A DNA stretch of 64,000 nucleotides, from positions 1-64,000 of the forward strand of contig JAIPDI010000018.1 of the NCBI GenBank assembly GCA_021737785.1. Direction: 5' to 3'. This DNA comes from Deltaproteobacteria bacterium (GTDB lineage Bacteria > Desulfobacterota > DSM-4660 > Desulfatiglandales > Desulfatiglandaceae). Below are positions 8,051 through 16,149 of the stretch, in pieces (position 1 is the first letter of the stretch; every line of letters starts with the position of its first letter). Below the pieces are notes generated by a model. That model had not been told where the DNA came from, searched no databases, and worked only from the letters and a program-made list of their open reading frames with translations. A program made the position numbers and the translations under genes.

Positions 8051-9544
8051 ATGTTTCTCAAAAAGCCTTCTTTGTTAGTGATTTCTTGTGCTTTGTCATT
8101 AATCTTAACTGTGTCTTCCTGCAGCGATGACGATGGCAGCTCCACATCTGCCTATAGCCTACCCGAAACAGTGGATTACAGCACCCTTAGCTGGAGCGAG
8201 GCATTTGAGGCCGCGAACGCCAAATTCTCCAGGGAATATGCCTTTACGGAGTGGAAAGGTGTCGATTTTGGGAACCTCTATGCGAGGTTTGCACCAAGAA
8301 TTGCTGCGGCTGAGGCTGCGGCCGATACAGACACCTATTACCGTACGTTGAGAGAGTATCTTTTTTCCATTCCTGATGGTCATATTATGATTACCTCTCC
8401 CGATCAAGTCGGCCTTTCAGCGGACGAGATCGCAGGCGGGTTCGGTCTGGTCGCAGCTGAACTGGACGATGGCAGGATCATCGCCGCTGCCGTTACAGAC
8501 GGCGGGCCGGCCGCAAATGCCGGCATCCAGGTGGGAGCCGAACTCCTGGCCTGGAACGGTGTCCCAGTCGATGTGGCCGTAGAAGCAGTTTCCGTTCTTT
8601 GGAACAAAGAGCCGCCGGCTACGAATGAAAACAGGCGCATGGAAAAGATTCGCTTTCTCACCCGTGCCGCTGTTGGGGCGGCGAGAACCGTCGATTTCAG
8701 GAATCCCGGTGAAAGCGAACCTCATAGTGCTGTCATGATCGCAATCGATGACCACAAGAAGGGGCTGGATCTGGTCAATTTTGCCCCCAGTCCTGATATG
8801 GAAGATGTCATGAAACTGGTGGAATACCGGGTGTTGGACAGCGGCTATGGATATGTAAGGGTGTATGTTGAAAGTGATATGGATGGTGAATCCGAATATG
8901 CCTGGGCTGTATACGCCAAATTTGAGGAAGCCATTAAGTATTTTGTTGAACTAAACGTTCCGGGTCTCATCGTCGATTTGCGGGGGAATATGGGCGGATC
9001 GGATGAAACCGCAGCCGATCTTTCCGGATTTTTCTACAGAGAAGCCAGGCATTATGAAAACCAGTTCCTGTACAATGCACTGACCGGCGAATTCATGTGG
9101 GTGTTTATGGACGAGAAAGAGGGTGACATCCTTCCTATCCCCAAGCCTCTTGAGATAATGCCCCAAAGCGTCTATTACGGCGGTCCGGTCATCGCCCTTG
9201 TTAATCCGGCGTGCATCAGTTCAGGAGAAGGGATCGCCATGGGGATTAAGGGTTCTCCGAATGGGCGTGTGGTTGGCTTTTTCGGTACGAACGGGTCTTT
9301 TGGCATTACGGGCGGTACGATCATCATGCCTTATACATCGGAGTTCAGATGCGGGTTCGCATACCCGATCGGCCGCTCCCTCGATGCCGACTTCGTTGTT
9401 CAGATTGACAGCGGAAAGGATGGAAAGGGAGGCGTCTTTCCAAACAACCGTGTTCCTCGGACTTTGGAGAATGTGCTGGCTTATGCAAACGGTGATGACG
9501 TCGAATTGCAATTTGCCATCGCTATTCTTCAAAAGGGGAGTTGA
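8051..9544 (+). CDS. S41-family (tail-specific protease-like) peptidase, lipoprotein
   Basis: This 497-residue protein starts at ATG 8051 with AGAGGAG 9 bases upstream. Residues 1-24 form a lipoprotein-like signal ending in VSSC (Cys24) before a DDDGSS linker. After an N-terminal helical domain comes a PDZ-like segment (GGFGLVAAELDDGRI, GGPAANAGIQVGAELLAWNG, about residues 138-180). The protease core follows, with LRGNMGGSDE and NPACISSGEG, where Ser390 (S-x-x-E) is the likely nucleophile. Such enzymes are envelope serine peptidases of the C-terminal-processing/tricorn-core type. The catalytic Lys cannot be placed with certainty. The gene stands alone downstream of repeat copy C. Confidence 0.85.
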   Translation: MFLKKPSLLVISCALSLILTVSSCSDDDGSSTSAYSLPETVDYSTLSWSEAFEAANAKFSREYAFTEWKGVDFGNLYARFAPRIAAAEAAADTDTYYRTLREYLFSIPDGHIMITSPDQVGLSADEIAGGFGLVAAELDDGRIIAAAVTDGGPAANAGIQVGAELLAWNGVPVDVAVEAVSVLWNKEPPATNENRRMEKIRFLTRAAVGAARTVDFRNPGESEPHSAVMIAIDDHKKGLDLVNFAPSPDMEDVMKLVEYRVLDSGYGYVRVYVESDMDGESEYAWAVYAKFEEAIKYFVELNVPGLIVDLRGNMGGSDETAADLSGFFYREARHYENQFLYNALTGEFMWVFMDEKEGDILPIPKPLEIMPQSVYYGGPVIALVNPACISSGEGIAMGIKGSPNGRVVGFFGTNGSFGITGGTIIMPYTSEFRCGFAYPIGRSLDADFVVQIDSGKDGKGGVFPNNRVPRTLENVLAYANGDDVELQFAIAILQKGS

Positions 9545-10047
9545 CCAAAATTGCTCTGGAATACCCTATATCCTTGACTTTTGAATCCACACAAGAGGGC
9601 CTCTGCTCCTATAATGCTACATCAATTTCACGAAGTTATTTAATCAGGACATCCTGTTGAAGATGTGGTTTTTCTTGATTGAATTCACCAAAGATTTTAT
9701 GATAGGTTACGGCGAATAAGGATTGAACCTTTCAAATACCTCGGCGCGGCCATGTTCTATCTTCCAGCCAAAAAAGCCACTTTCATTATCCTTCTGAATC
9801 AGAGCAATGACTTTGGCGGAGCGCTCCGGATCTTTGTCTGCCTTGCCAATGCCGTTTTTCCAGGAACAATTCCAACAAAAGACCCTGAAATCCTGCCCGG
9901 TACTGAACAACGCTTTGTGATAAATTCAAAATAGGAGCGTGTATGTTCCATACCACTGCTTTTAAGCATCCGGATCGTAATTCTCGTGCTGTGGGTAACT
10001 CAGTATGAATGGGTGTTCAACACGTGAGAGAAAAGCGGAGGGTAAAG
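9545..10047. other. Intergenic stretch with a gene fragment
   Basis: Nothing is recognisable except the short beta-lactamase-like tail at 9728-9934 and the leader of the DUF2845 gene. Confidence 0.5.
9728..9934 (+). pseudogene. C-terminal fragment of a beta-lactamase-fold serine hydrolase (relic)
   Basis: The frame reads PFKYLGAAMFYLPAKKATF, then IILLNQSNDFGGALRIFVCL and ends NAVFPGT...IPTKDPEI. This resembles the last strand and helix of class C beta-lactamase/DD-peptidase-like hydrolases, where M-x-Y-L-P-x-K-x-A-T is a familiar end. None of the catalytic part (S-x-x-K, Y-x-N) is present upstream, so this is at most a remnant. The match is by recall of the family only. Confidence 0.35.
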
Positions 10048-10425
10048 ATGACTGAGATGAAAATGCAAATGGAATATGGGGTGTTTCTCATATTCACATG
10101 TCTTTTGATCGTATTTGCTGGCAGTGCTTCTGCCATCGCAGGGGCAAACTTCCGATGTGGCGGAAGAATTATAGCTGTGGGAGCTACTCGAGATTACGTT
10201 CTTGAGAAATGTGGAGAACCCACCAGCATTGAGGAAAGAACCGAAGGAATCGCGAGGGGATTCATGCACCGTTATCCGGAGGGCCATGAGGAACTCAAGT
10301 ATGTTCTTGGAAAAATACAGGTTGAGGTGTGGACCTACAATTTAGGGAGCACACAATTTATTCGATATCTCACTTTCCGAAACGGCAGGTTAGTTGCGAT
10401 TGAAACAGGAGGTTATGGCTATTAG
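10048..10425 (+). CDS. Exported DUF2845 domain protein
   Basis: The ATG at 10048 is chosen because CGGAGGG lies 6 bases upstream; the frame starts earlier without such a site. It encodes 125 residues with an N-terminal signal peptide (hydrophobic VFLIFTCLLIVFAG, small residues SASAIAGA at the cleavage region). The mature part matches the DUF2845 pattern: FRCGGRIIAVGATRDYVLEK, then CGEPTSIE, then VEVWTYNLGSTQFIRYL and FRNGRLVAIETGGYGY. The function of this family is unknown; members are periplasmic and about this length. Position at the end of the accessory region suggests a further exported cargo gene. Confidence 0.8.
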   Translation: MTEMKMQMEYGVFLIFTCLLIVFAGSASAIAGANFRCGGRIIAVGATRDYVLEKCGEPTSIEERTEGIARGFMHRYPEGHEELKYVLGKIQVEVWTYNLGSTQFIRYLTFRNGRLVAIETGGYGY

Positions 10426-10742
10426 AACTATCGCCAACTATTTTCCTTCTGAGCCATTTCAGTTTCGAATGAGAAAGGATGCTAATCTACTCAGAAGGTT
10501 TGGGGCAGCTCGGAATCCGGCCACCTGCGGGGCTTCGAGATCCCGATAGAGATCCCGAAGAGGCGTCGATCTCATGTAAAGTGCCTATGGTGGTGAAAGG
10601 AAACCGGTTTATTTTCATTCCCAAGGGCAGTTCACATAGAGTTTTAAGCGGTTGTCCATAATAAGCCCGGGTATCTCTCAAATCCTGTCCAAAAACAAGA
10701 CTCTGTAATCCCTGTGAACTCTGCGAGAGACACTCGGTGATG
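10426..10742. other. Intergenic stretch, nothing recognised
   Basis: This is a gene-free interval between DUF2845 and the toxin-antitoxin pair. A 60-codon plus-strand frame is present without a ribosome site or motif. No hairpin followed by a T-run was seen. Confidence 0.5.
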
Positions 10743-11033
10743 TCATTTCGCGGCATCAAGCCTCTTTTCTTTTTCGACCCGTTCGCGAAGCCAAATTGCC
10801 ATGAGTTGGGTGTGTGGAACGCCTTTCTTTCGGGCGAGGCGCTTGATCATCGAAAGATCAAAGGGGTCCATGCGGAGGGAGACGGGCTGACGGGGAGGAC
10901 GGGGAACCTGAAACGGCTCAGCGTCATTCAGCAATCCCTGAATCTGCTCAGGAGTCTCTCTCGAAATCTCCTTGTCCCACCGGACAGCCTCTTGTTTGAG
11001 ATTTTTTCTTGTCTTTTCTGGAATCCTGCTCAT
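10743..11033 (-). CDS. BrnA-like antitoxin
   Basis: This 96-residue protein starts at ATG 11033, which overlaps the toxin stop as ATGA; the longer open frame upstream is toxin sequence in another frame. The C-terminal half (RQPVSLRMDPFDLSMIKRLA, then KKGVPHTQLMAIWLRERVEK) has the ribbon-helix-helix look of BrnA/CopG antitoxins. The N-terminal half is charged and likely wraps the toxin. In BrnTA systems the antitoxin neutralises the RNase toxin and, as a complex, represses the shared promoter. The palindrome upstream of the toxin fits this. Toxin-first gene order is normal for the family. Confidence 0.75.
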   Translation of the reverse strand: MSRIPEKTRKNLKQEAVRWDKEISRETPEQIQGLLNDAEPFQVPRPPRQPVSLRMDPFDLSMIKRLARKKGVPHTQLMAIWLRERVEKEKRLDAAK

Positions 11034-11350
11034 TTCTTTATCCTCTTGAAATAGGCCTTTTGGGTGGTGTTCGACATGGGGAATGCCGTCACGCAACGCC
11101 ATGCGCCATACTGTGGATAAGGGGCAACAATCACTTCGATACATGTGCCCGAAGCGTCTGTGCCCCACAGCCGGTATCTATATTCACCTGATTTTATATG
11201 TTTTTTCTTCTGCTTAACAGCCAGGGTCGGAAACGGCCCCTCGCTGTAATAGACCTCTTCAACCTGCTCCGGGGTCAACCCATGCTCAGCAATATGGCTG
11301 ATATTGTCTTCGTCCCAATCAGGTGCAAGATTCTCATCAGGTCTAATCAT
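11030..11350 (-). CDS. BrnT-like ribonuclease toxin
   Basis: This 106-residue protein begins at ATG 11350. The opening DWDEDNISHIAEHGLTPEQV matches the BrnT pattern (WDE-x-N, then K/E-HG-V/L). It is followed by EVYYSEGP, an RYRLWGTDASGTCIEVIVAP strand pair and a basic end (FKRIKK), consistent with a RelE-like mRNA interferase. It is the first gene of a two-gene operon with the antitoxin (ATGA overlap). The promoter's -10 box ends only 6 bases before the ATG, so the transcript may be leaderless. The region around it is otherwise gene-poor. Confidence 0.8.
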   Translation of the reverse strand: MIRPDENLAPDWDEDNISHIAEHGLTPEQVEEVYYSEGPFPTLAVKQKKKHIKSGEYRYRLWGTDASGTCIEVIVAPYPQYGAWRCVTAFPMSNTTQKAYFKRIKK

Positions 11351-11356
11351 AAATAG

Positions 11357-11385
11357 AATTTAGCGTAATCATTTGATTACGTCAA
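11357..11385 (-). promoter_or_regulatory. brnTA promoter with overlapping operator palindrome
   Basis: On the minus strand TTGACG (11385-11380) and TAAATT (11362-11357) are separated by exactly 17 bases. The spacer is filled by the perfect palindrome CGTAATCA-TT-TGATTACG (11364-11381). A repressor bound there would cover both promoter boxes, as expected for toxin-antitoxin autoregulation. Confidence 0.7.
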
Positions 11386-11952
11386 GTCTCCCGATCAGGA
11401 TGTTCAGATCTCCTTTCCCAATCAAAAGCGTAACATCGCTCACCTGGCAGAGAAAATCAACCTTCCTCTTGTAACGGTCTCCCCGTCTTTTCGTCACACA
11501 GCAGTTCGCTGCAGAGGGTGAATTGTCCATCCGGCGCCGGCTTTTCGGTTGCAAGCACTGCCGTCATTCGAATCTCACATTCTGAAATCTGAAAGATTCT
11601 TCTGCCATGGAAAGTTTTCATGTTGAAGCTGAATGCTTGTGATACTATCATTCAGTGAGCCGGATCGAAGGTGGGAATGATCATGCCTGGGATGGTTCAC
11701 CGGTCCCCGTTAAGACGCCATTCCGTTGAAATAGCAGTATCTTACTGAGAACCTCCATCAGCCCCGTATCCGCAATCCGACGATGCTGATCTCCCTGATA
11801 TTATTATGCGATTGCATCGCGCGGACATCGGCATTTCATGGTTTGGATTGACATTGCTCATGATTGGGGGCATTAAGAATCAAAAGGGATGGATAGGGCC
11901 TTCGTTATTGATGGCAAATGACGAGGAAAGGCTTGAACATCGGCAGGAGCGG
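11386..11952. other. Intergenic stretch, no supported gene
   Basis: Small minus frames (for example 11457-11651) lack ribosome sites and known motifs. The plus frame that leads into the flavin reductase is open from 11806, but its first 49 codons show no family similarity. Confidence 0.5.
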
Positions 11953-12429
11953 ATGATGAAGGAAGCGATTTTGAAAAATATGGCCCATATGACCTATGGG
12001 ATTTATGTGCTCACCACACGCTTTGAACAGAGCATCAACGGCATGATCGCTTCCTGGATGAGCCAGGTTTCCTACGAGCCGCCGTTATTCATGGTGGCAA
12101 TCCATCCCAACCGCTACTCACACGAATTGCTGGTGCAAAGCGGGTCTTTTGCCCTACACATTATTTCCAGCGAACAGAAGAGTCTCCTGCACCGTTTCAA
12201 AGGCCCAATCGCCAAAGAAAAATTTGAATCGATTGACTGGAAATACGGTGTGACCGGGTGTCCGATCCTGGCAGACTGCATCGGCTGCATGGAATGCCGT
12301 ATCATACAAAGCCTGGCTCCAGGGAACCATACCTTGTTCATCGGTGAGGTGGTTAACGCGGTTTTCAATGCTGAAAAAAGACCACTTTGCACATTGGACT
12401 ACGAGGGCAGCTACCTGGGCAAGGCATGA
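11953..12429 (+). CDS. Flavin reductase-like domain protein
   Basis: I place the start at ATG 11953 (or 11956), behind AGGAG, because the family similarity begins at once with ILKNMAHMTYGIYVLTTR. The product has 158 residues. It has the flavin-reductase split-barrel pattern: INGMIASWMSQVSYEPPLFM, then HPNRYSHELL, then GCPILADCIGCMECRI. The enzyme should bind FMN and reduce it with NAD(P)H, or act as a small FMN protein partnered to ferredoxin or rubredoxin in anaerobes. The stop overlaps an ATG of the next gene's frame, so the two are probably co-transcribed. Confidence 0.8.
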   Translation: MMKEAILKNMAHMTYGIYVLTTRFEQSINGMIASWMSQVSYEPPLFMVAIHPNRYSHELLVQSGSFALHIISSEQKSLLHRFKGPIAKEKFESIDWKYGVTGCPILADCIGCMECRIIQSLAPGNHTLFIGEVVNAVFNAEKRPLCTLDYEGSYLGKA

Positions 12430-12452
12430 TTGCGCGAATGAGGGGAGACCAC

Positions 12453-13292
12453 ATGGAGACACGCATTACCATTCTTTGCGACAACAGCATCAGCCGGTCG
12501 GGATTTGTGGGCGAACACGGGTTCAGTTGCCTCATTGAGAGGGGAGATGAGAAATACCTCTTCGATACGGGTCCGGGGAGGTCCCTTCCCCTTAATCTCG
12601 AAACGCTGAACATGGACCTCAAGGGTCTGAAAAGGATATTTATCAGCCATGGGCATTATGACCATACGGGCGGACTCCCGTGGGCGGTGCAGCAGGTGGG
12701 CGAGATCAAGGTGGTTGCCCATCCCGCGGTTTTTTCCCGGCATATGGTCATGGATCCGGCGGCACCGGACAAGCCTCCCCGGTATATCGGATGCCCGGCC
12801 TCCCGAGAGGAGTTGGAGCGGTCCGGCGCGATCTTCAGGTTTATGGACCACACAGAGGAGGCGGCACCCGGTGTCTGGTTTGTGACCGGAATAGACCGGG
12901 ACCCTGATAAAGCGCCGAAGGATCCCCGGCTGGTAGTGCCTGAAGGAAATGGATTTGTGCAGGATTTCATCGAAGACGACGCATCGCTTCTCATTGAGAC
13001 AGATGGCGCTCCTGTGCTGATCCTGGGGTGCGCCCATGCAGGGGTCCTGAACATCCTGGAGTATTTGTGGACAAAGATGGGGATTGACAGGCTCCGCGCC
13101 ATCCTGGGGGGGACCCATCTGATGTTCTACGGCCCGGAGGACCTGCCCGGGGTGATTAAGGAGTTTGAGAGGTTTTCCGTTGACCTGGTGGGGGTCTCCC
13201 ACTGCACGGGTTTTCAGGCGGCCGTCAAACTCTCAAACCATTTCGGCGATCGATTTGCGGCCGCATCCGCGGGAAAGACGTTCACTTTTTAA
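12453..13292 (+). CDS. Metallo-beta-lactamase-fold hydrolase, COG1237-like
   Basis: This 279-residue protein starts at ATG 12453 with AGGGGAG upstream; an earlier in-frame ATG (12426) overlaps the flavin reductase stop. It holds the metal site ISHGHYDHTGGL (H-x-H-x-D-H), a second ligand in CAHAGVLN, and SHCTG near the end. This set is characteristic of the group named after the methanopterin enzyme 7,8-dihydropterin-6-methyl-4-(beta-D-ribofuranosyl)-aminobenzene-5'-phosphate synthase. In bacteria the role is unknown. It is probably a cytoplasmic hydrolase in a two-gene unit with the flavin reductase. Confidence 0.8.
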   Translation: METRITILCDNSISRSGFVGEHGFSCLIERGDEKYLFDTGPGRSLPLNLETLNMDLKGLKRIFISHGHYDHTGGLPWAVQQVGEIKVVAHPAVFSRHMVMDPAAPDKPPRYIGCPASREELERSGAIFRFMDHTEEAAPGVWFVTGIDRDPDKAPKDPRLVVPEGNGFVQDFIEDDASLLIETDGAPVLILGCAHAGVLNILEYLWTKMGIDRLRAILGGTHLMFYGPEDLPGVIKEFERFSVDLVGVSHCTGFQAAVKLSNHFGDRFAAASAGKTFTF

Positions 13293-13334
13293 AAATCTGC
13301 GGATAACCGCAACCAAAACAGCCGTGTGCTGTCC

Positions 13335-13412
13335 CGTCATTCCGGCATGCCCTTAGCCGGAACCAGTCCGCCCTATTTCTGGATTCCGGCTGGAAACGTG
13401 CCGGAATGACGG
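13335..13412. repeat. REP-like intergenic palindrome, copy 1
   Basis: CGTCATTCCGGCATG at the left is mirrored by CGTGCCGGAATGACGG at the right, enclosing a second GCCGGAA/TTCCGGC pair. A related element is at 54303-54388. Such CGTCATTCCGGC palindromes are common in intergenic DNA of many bacteria. Confidence 0.7.
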
Positions 13413-13535
13413 AAGGCTAAGTGGGCAGTGGAAGGATGGCCGTATTCTCTTGTTTTCATGACAGAAAACCTGGCAATAAGGTCCTGAATAACCAAAGACC
13501 GGACAGAAGACCATTTATCAGGAGGTTTTAATACC

Positions 13536-15173
13536 ATGCGTTCAGACATATTAAAGAAAGATATCGAGACACTGCCGCATCGGGCATTGCTCATGTCGGC
13601 AGGTTTGAAAAAGGAGGATTTTGATGCGGACAGGCCGTTTGTGGGCGTGGCCAACAGCTACAACACCATTATTCCCGGTCATATCCATCTCAACGAATTG
13701 ACCCGTGAGGTCAAAAGGGGTATCCGGGACGCAGGCGGGGTCCCGCTGGAATGGGGGGTTCCTGGCGTATGCGACGGGGTGGCCATGTTTGTGGAGATGC
13801 GGTTGAGCCTCCCCAGCAGGGAGCATATTGCGGACAACATCGAGATCATGGTCCTTTCGCACTCCCTGGACGGATGGGTCGGGGTTACGGCCTGCGATAA
13901 GATTACGCCCGGAATGCTCATGGCGGCCGGTCGTCTCAACCTGCCTGCCCTCATGCTGACCGGCGGACCCATGAAGGCAAATATCGTGAACGGCTTGAAG
14001 CACCATCCGATCGAGGGATTCGGACTGGTCGGGCAGGTGAAGGGGGGCCGGATGACGGCGCAGGAGGCAGAGGCAATGCTTCCCGCCATGACCTGCGGGG
14101 CCGGTTCCTGTGTGGGGCTCTATACGGCCAATACCATGTCCGTGGTGACCGAGGTCCTGGGCATGTCCGTGACCGGGTGCGCCACCACCCTTGCGATCGA
14201 TCCCCGGAAAAAGGAGGAGGCCTATGAATCTGGGAAACGGATCGTAGAACTGATCAGGAACGATGTGAGGCCCAGGTCCATCATGACGCCCCAGGCCTTT
14301 GAAAATGCCATCCGGGTGGATATGGGGATGGGAGGCTCCACCAATGCAGTGCTCCACATCCCGGCCATCGCCCGGGAGGCAGGGATACAGATCGACCTGG
14401 ATCTGTTTGACAGGGTTTCGCTGGAGACGCCGCACCTGTGCGCCATCATTCCCGCCGGCACCCATGAGATGGCCGATATCGGGAGGGCAGGTGGGATACC
14501 GGCGGTCCTCAGCCGGCTGCGCCATCAGATAAAGGACTCCCCAACCGTGAATGGCACATCCATCAGGGAGGTCGCCATTGAAGGGAAGGTCCTGGATGAT
14601 GACATTATCCGGCCCCTTGACAAGGCCTACCATGCACAAGGCGGGATTGCGGTACTAAAGGGCAACATGGGAAACAGCGCCATTATCAAACAAACGGCAG
14701 TGGCGCCGGAGATGCAGGCCCATTCCGGTCCGGCAAGGGTCTTCTATGCGGAACGGGATCTCCTGGCCGCCCTTGAAAATAAGGAGATCAGAGAGGGGGA
14801 TGTGGTGGTCCTCCCCTTTCAGGGACCGGCAGGCGCCCCCGGAATGCCGGAAATGCTGACCCCCACCGATGCCATCAAGGGGGCCGGGTATAAGAAAGTG
14901 GCCCTGATTACCGACGGCCGGTTTTCAGGGGCCACATCAGGTCCCTGCATCGGGCACGTTGAAATGGAGGCCTATAACGGCGGGCCCATCGGCGCCGTCA
15001 GGGATGGGGACATCATCGATATCGACATCCCCAACAGACACCTGAATGTGCGATTAAGCGATGAACAGATCAGGCAGAGGCTGAAAGATGTCTCTGTTCC
15101 CGAAAGAGCGCTAACGCCTCTCCTGAAACATTACAGAGAAAAGTTTAGTGGGATCAACTGTTATGGGCATTAG
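13536..15173 (+). CDS. ilvD: Dihydroxy-acid dehydratase
   Basis: This 545-residue protein, close to the family norm, starts at ATG 13536 behind AGGAGG. It dehydrates 2,3-dihydroxy-isovalerate and -methylvalerate to the 2-keto acids in valine, leucine and isoleucine synthesis, using an Fe-S cluster and Mg2+. Visible signatures are NSYNTIIPGHIHLNEL, CDKITPGMLMAAGRLN (cluster-ligand segment), MTCGAGSCVGLYTANTM (second Cys segment) and TDGRFSGATSGPCIGHVEME near the C-terminus. The pgl gene follows after 18 bases. No other ilv gene is nearby. Confidence 0.96.
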   Translation: MRSDILKKDIETLPHRALLMSAGLKKEDFDADRPFVGVANSYNTIIPGHIHLNELTREVKRGIRDAGGVPLEWGVPGVCDGVAMFVEMRLSLPSREHIADNIEIMVLSHSLDGWVGVTACDKITPGMLMAAGRLNLPALMLTGGPMKANIVNGLKHHPIEGFGLVGQVKGGRMTAQEAEAMLPAMTCGAGSCVGLYTANTMSVVTEVLGMSVTGCATTLAIDPRKKEEAYESGKRIVELIRNDVRPRSIMTPQAFENAIRVDMGMGGSTNAVLHIPAIAREAGIQIDLDLFDRVSLETPHLCAIIPAGTHEMADIGRAGGIPAVLSRLRHQIKDSPTVNGTSIREVAIEGKVLDDDIIRPLDKAYHAQGGIAVLKGNMGNSAIIKQTAVAPEMQAHSGPARVFYAERDLLAALENKEIREGDVVVLPFQGPAGAPGMPEMLTPTDAIKGAGYKKVALITDGRFSGATSGPCIGHVEMEAYNGGPIGAVRDGDIIDIDIPNRHLNVRLSDEQIRQRLKDVSVPERALTPLLKHYREKFSGINCYGH

Positions 15174-15191
15174 ACCGGGAGGAGCGCTCTA

Positions 15192-15920
15192 TTGAAAATC
15201 ATGATCGCGTCCGATCCGGCCGATCTGGCCCGCAAGGGAGCAGCCATAGTTTCACAAACCGCGCAAATGAGCGTCGCATTGAGGGGACGCTTCATGGTTG
15301 CCCTGTCCGGCGGGTCGACCCCCAGGCCCATGCACCGCCTCCTGTGTGAAGCGCCACACCTTAATGAGATCCCGTGGGACAGGACCCATATCTTCTGGGT
15401 GGATGAGCGCTGCGTTCCTGCAGATGATCCGGCAAGCAACTATGGGGCGGCCAGGGCCGACCTTCTTGACCGGGTGCCTGTCCTTCCCCATCAGGTTCAC
15501 CCCATGCCAATGAATCTTTCCCCTGAGGAGGCGGCCGCGACCTGCCAGGAAGAACTGGTCCGCTTTTTTCAATCACCGCCTTCAGAGATTCCGGTATTTG
15601 ATCTCATCATTCTCGGCATCGGGACCGACGGACACACGGCCTCCCTCTTTCCCGGCGATAATGCCTTGAGGGAGCAAGAGCGGCTAGTGGTCCCGGTCAG
15701 GGGAGGGGATCCTGATGTCGACCGCCTGACCATGACACTTCCCCTGCTCAACAATGCCTTAGAAATCGTCTTTCTGGTCTCGGGAAAGCGCAAGGCACCA
15801 ATCCTGAAGTCCATCCTCGAGGGACCTCCAGGTAAATATCCCGCGCAGATGATCCAACCGATCCATGGCAATCTTACCTGGCTACTGGACCGGGAAGCGG
15901 CTCCCCGGCGCCATTGGTGA
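15192..15920 (+). CDS. pgl: 6-phosphogluconolactonase
   Basis: This 242-residue protein starts at TTG 15192, favoured because GGGAGGAG lies 6 bases upstream; an in-frame ATG is at 15201. It has the DevB/Pgl pattern: MVALSGGSTPRPMHRLL, IFWVDERCVPADDPASNYG and LIILGIGTDGHTASLFPG. It hydrolyses 6-phosphogluconolactone in the oxidative pentose phosphate pathway. The gene is likely co-transcribed with ilvD, an unusual pairing. No glucose-6-phosphate dehydrogenase is in view, so its metabolic context here is unclear. Confidence 0.93.
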   Translation: MKIMIASDPADLARKGAAIVSQTAQMSVALRGRFMVALSGGSTPRPMHRLLCEAPHLNEIPWDRTHIFWVDERCVPADDPASNYGAARADLLDRVPVLPHQVHPMPMNLSPEEAAATCQEELVRFFQSPPSEIPVFDLIILGIGTDGHTASLFPGDNALREQERLVVPVRGGDPDVDRLTMTLPLLNNALEIVFLVSGKRKAPILKSILEGPPGKYPAQMIQPIHGNLTWLLDREAAPRRHW

Positions 15921-16149
15921 AGTTCCAAAAAATCTCCCCGGTTTTTGCCTTGACCTCAGCAGACAAAAATATAGGACAGGTAGCGCCGTCATTGTCACAC
16001 GCACAGACTCCGGGCTCGATCTCTTTATACCTCACCTGAGAACGCCGCCTCACCGAAAGGGCCATGACCGACATGATCCTTGCAATTTTGCTTAGAATCT
16101 CTTAAGGTAAAAGCCGTCAGTCTGCGATTTTGTTTACGGAGGTATATCC

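Noticed and set aside
13551-14639. A 362-codon minus-strand frame inside ilvD
   Set aside because: It is an antisense shadow of a clear ilvD gene, rich in Gly/His/Pro as shadows of GC-biased codons are.
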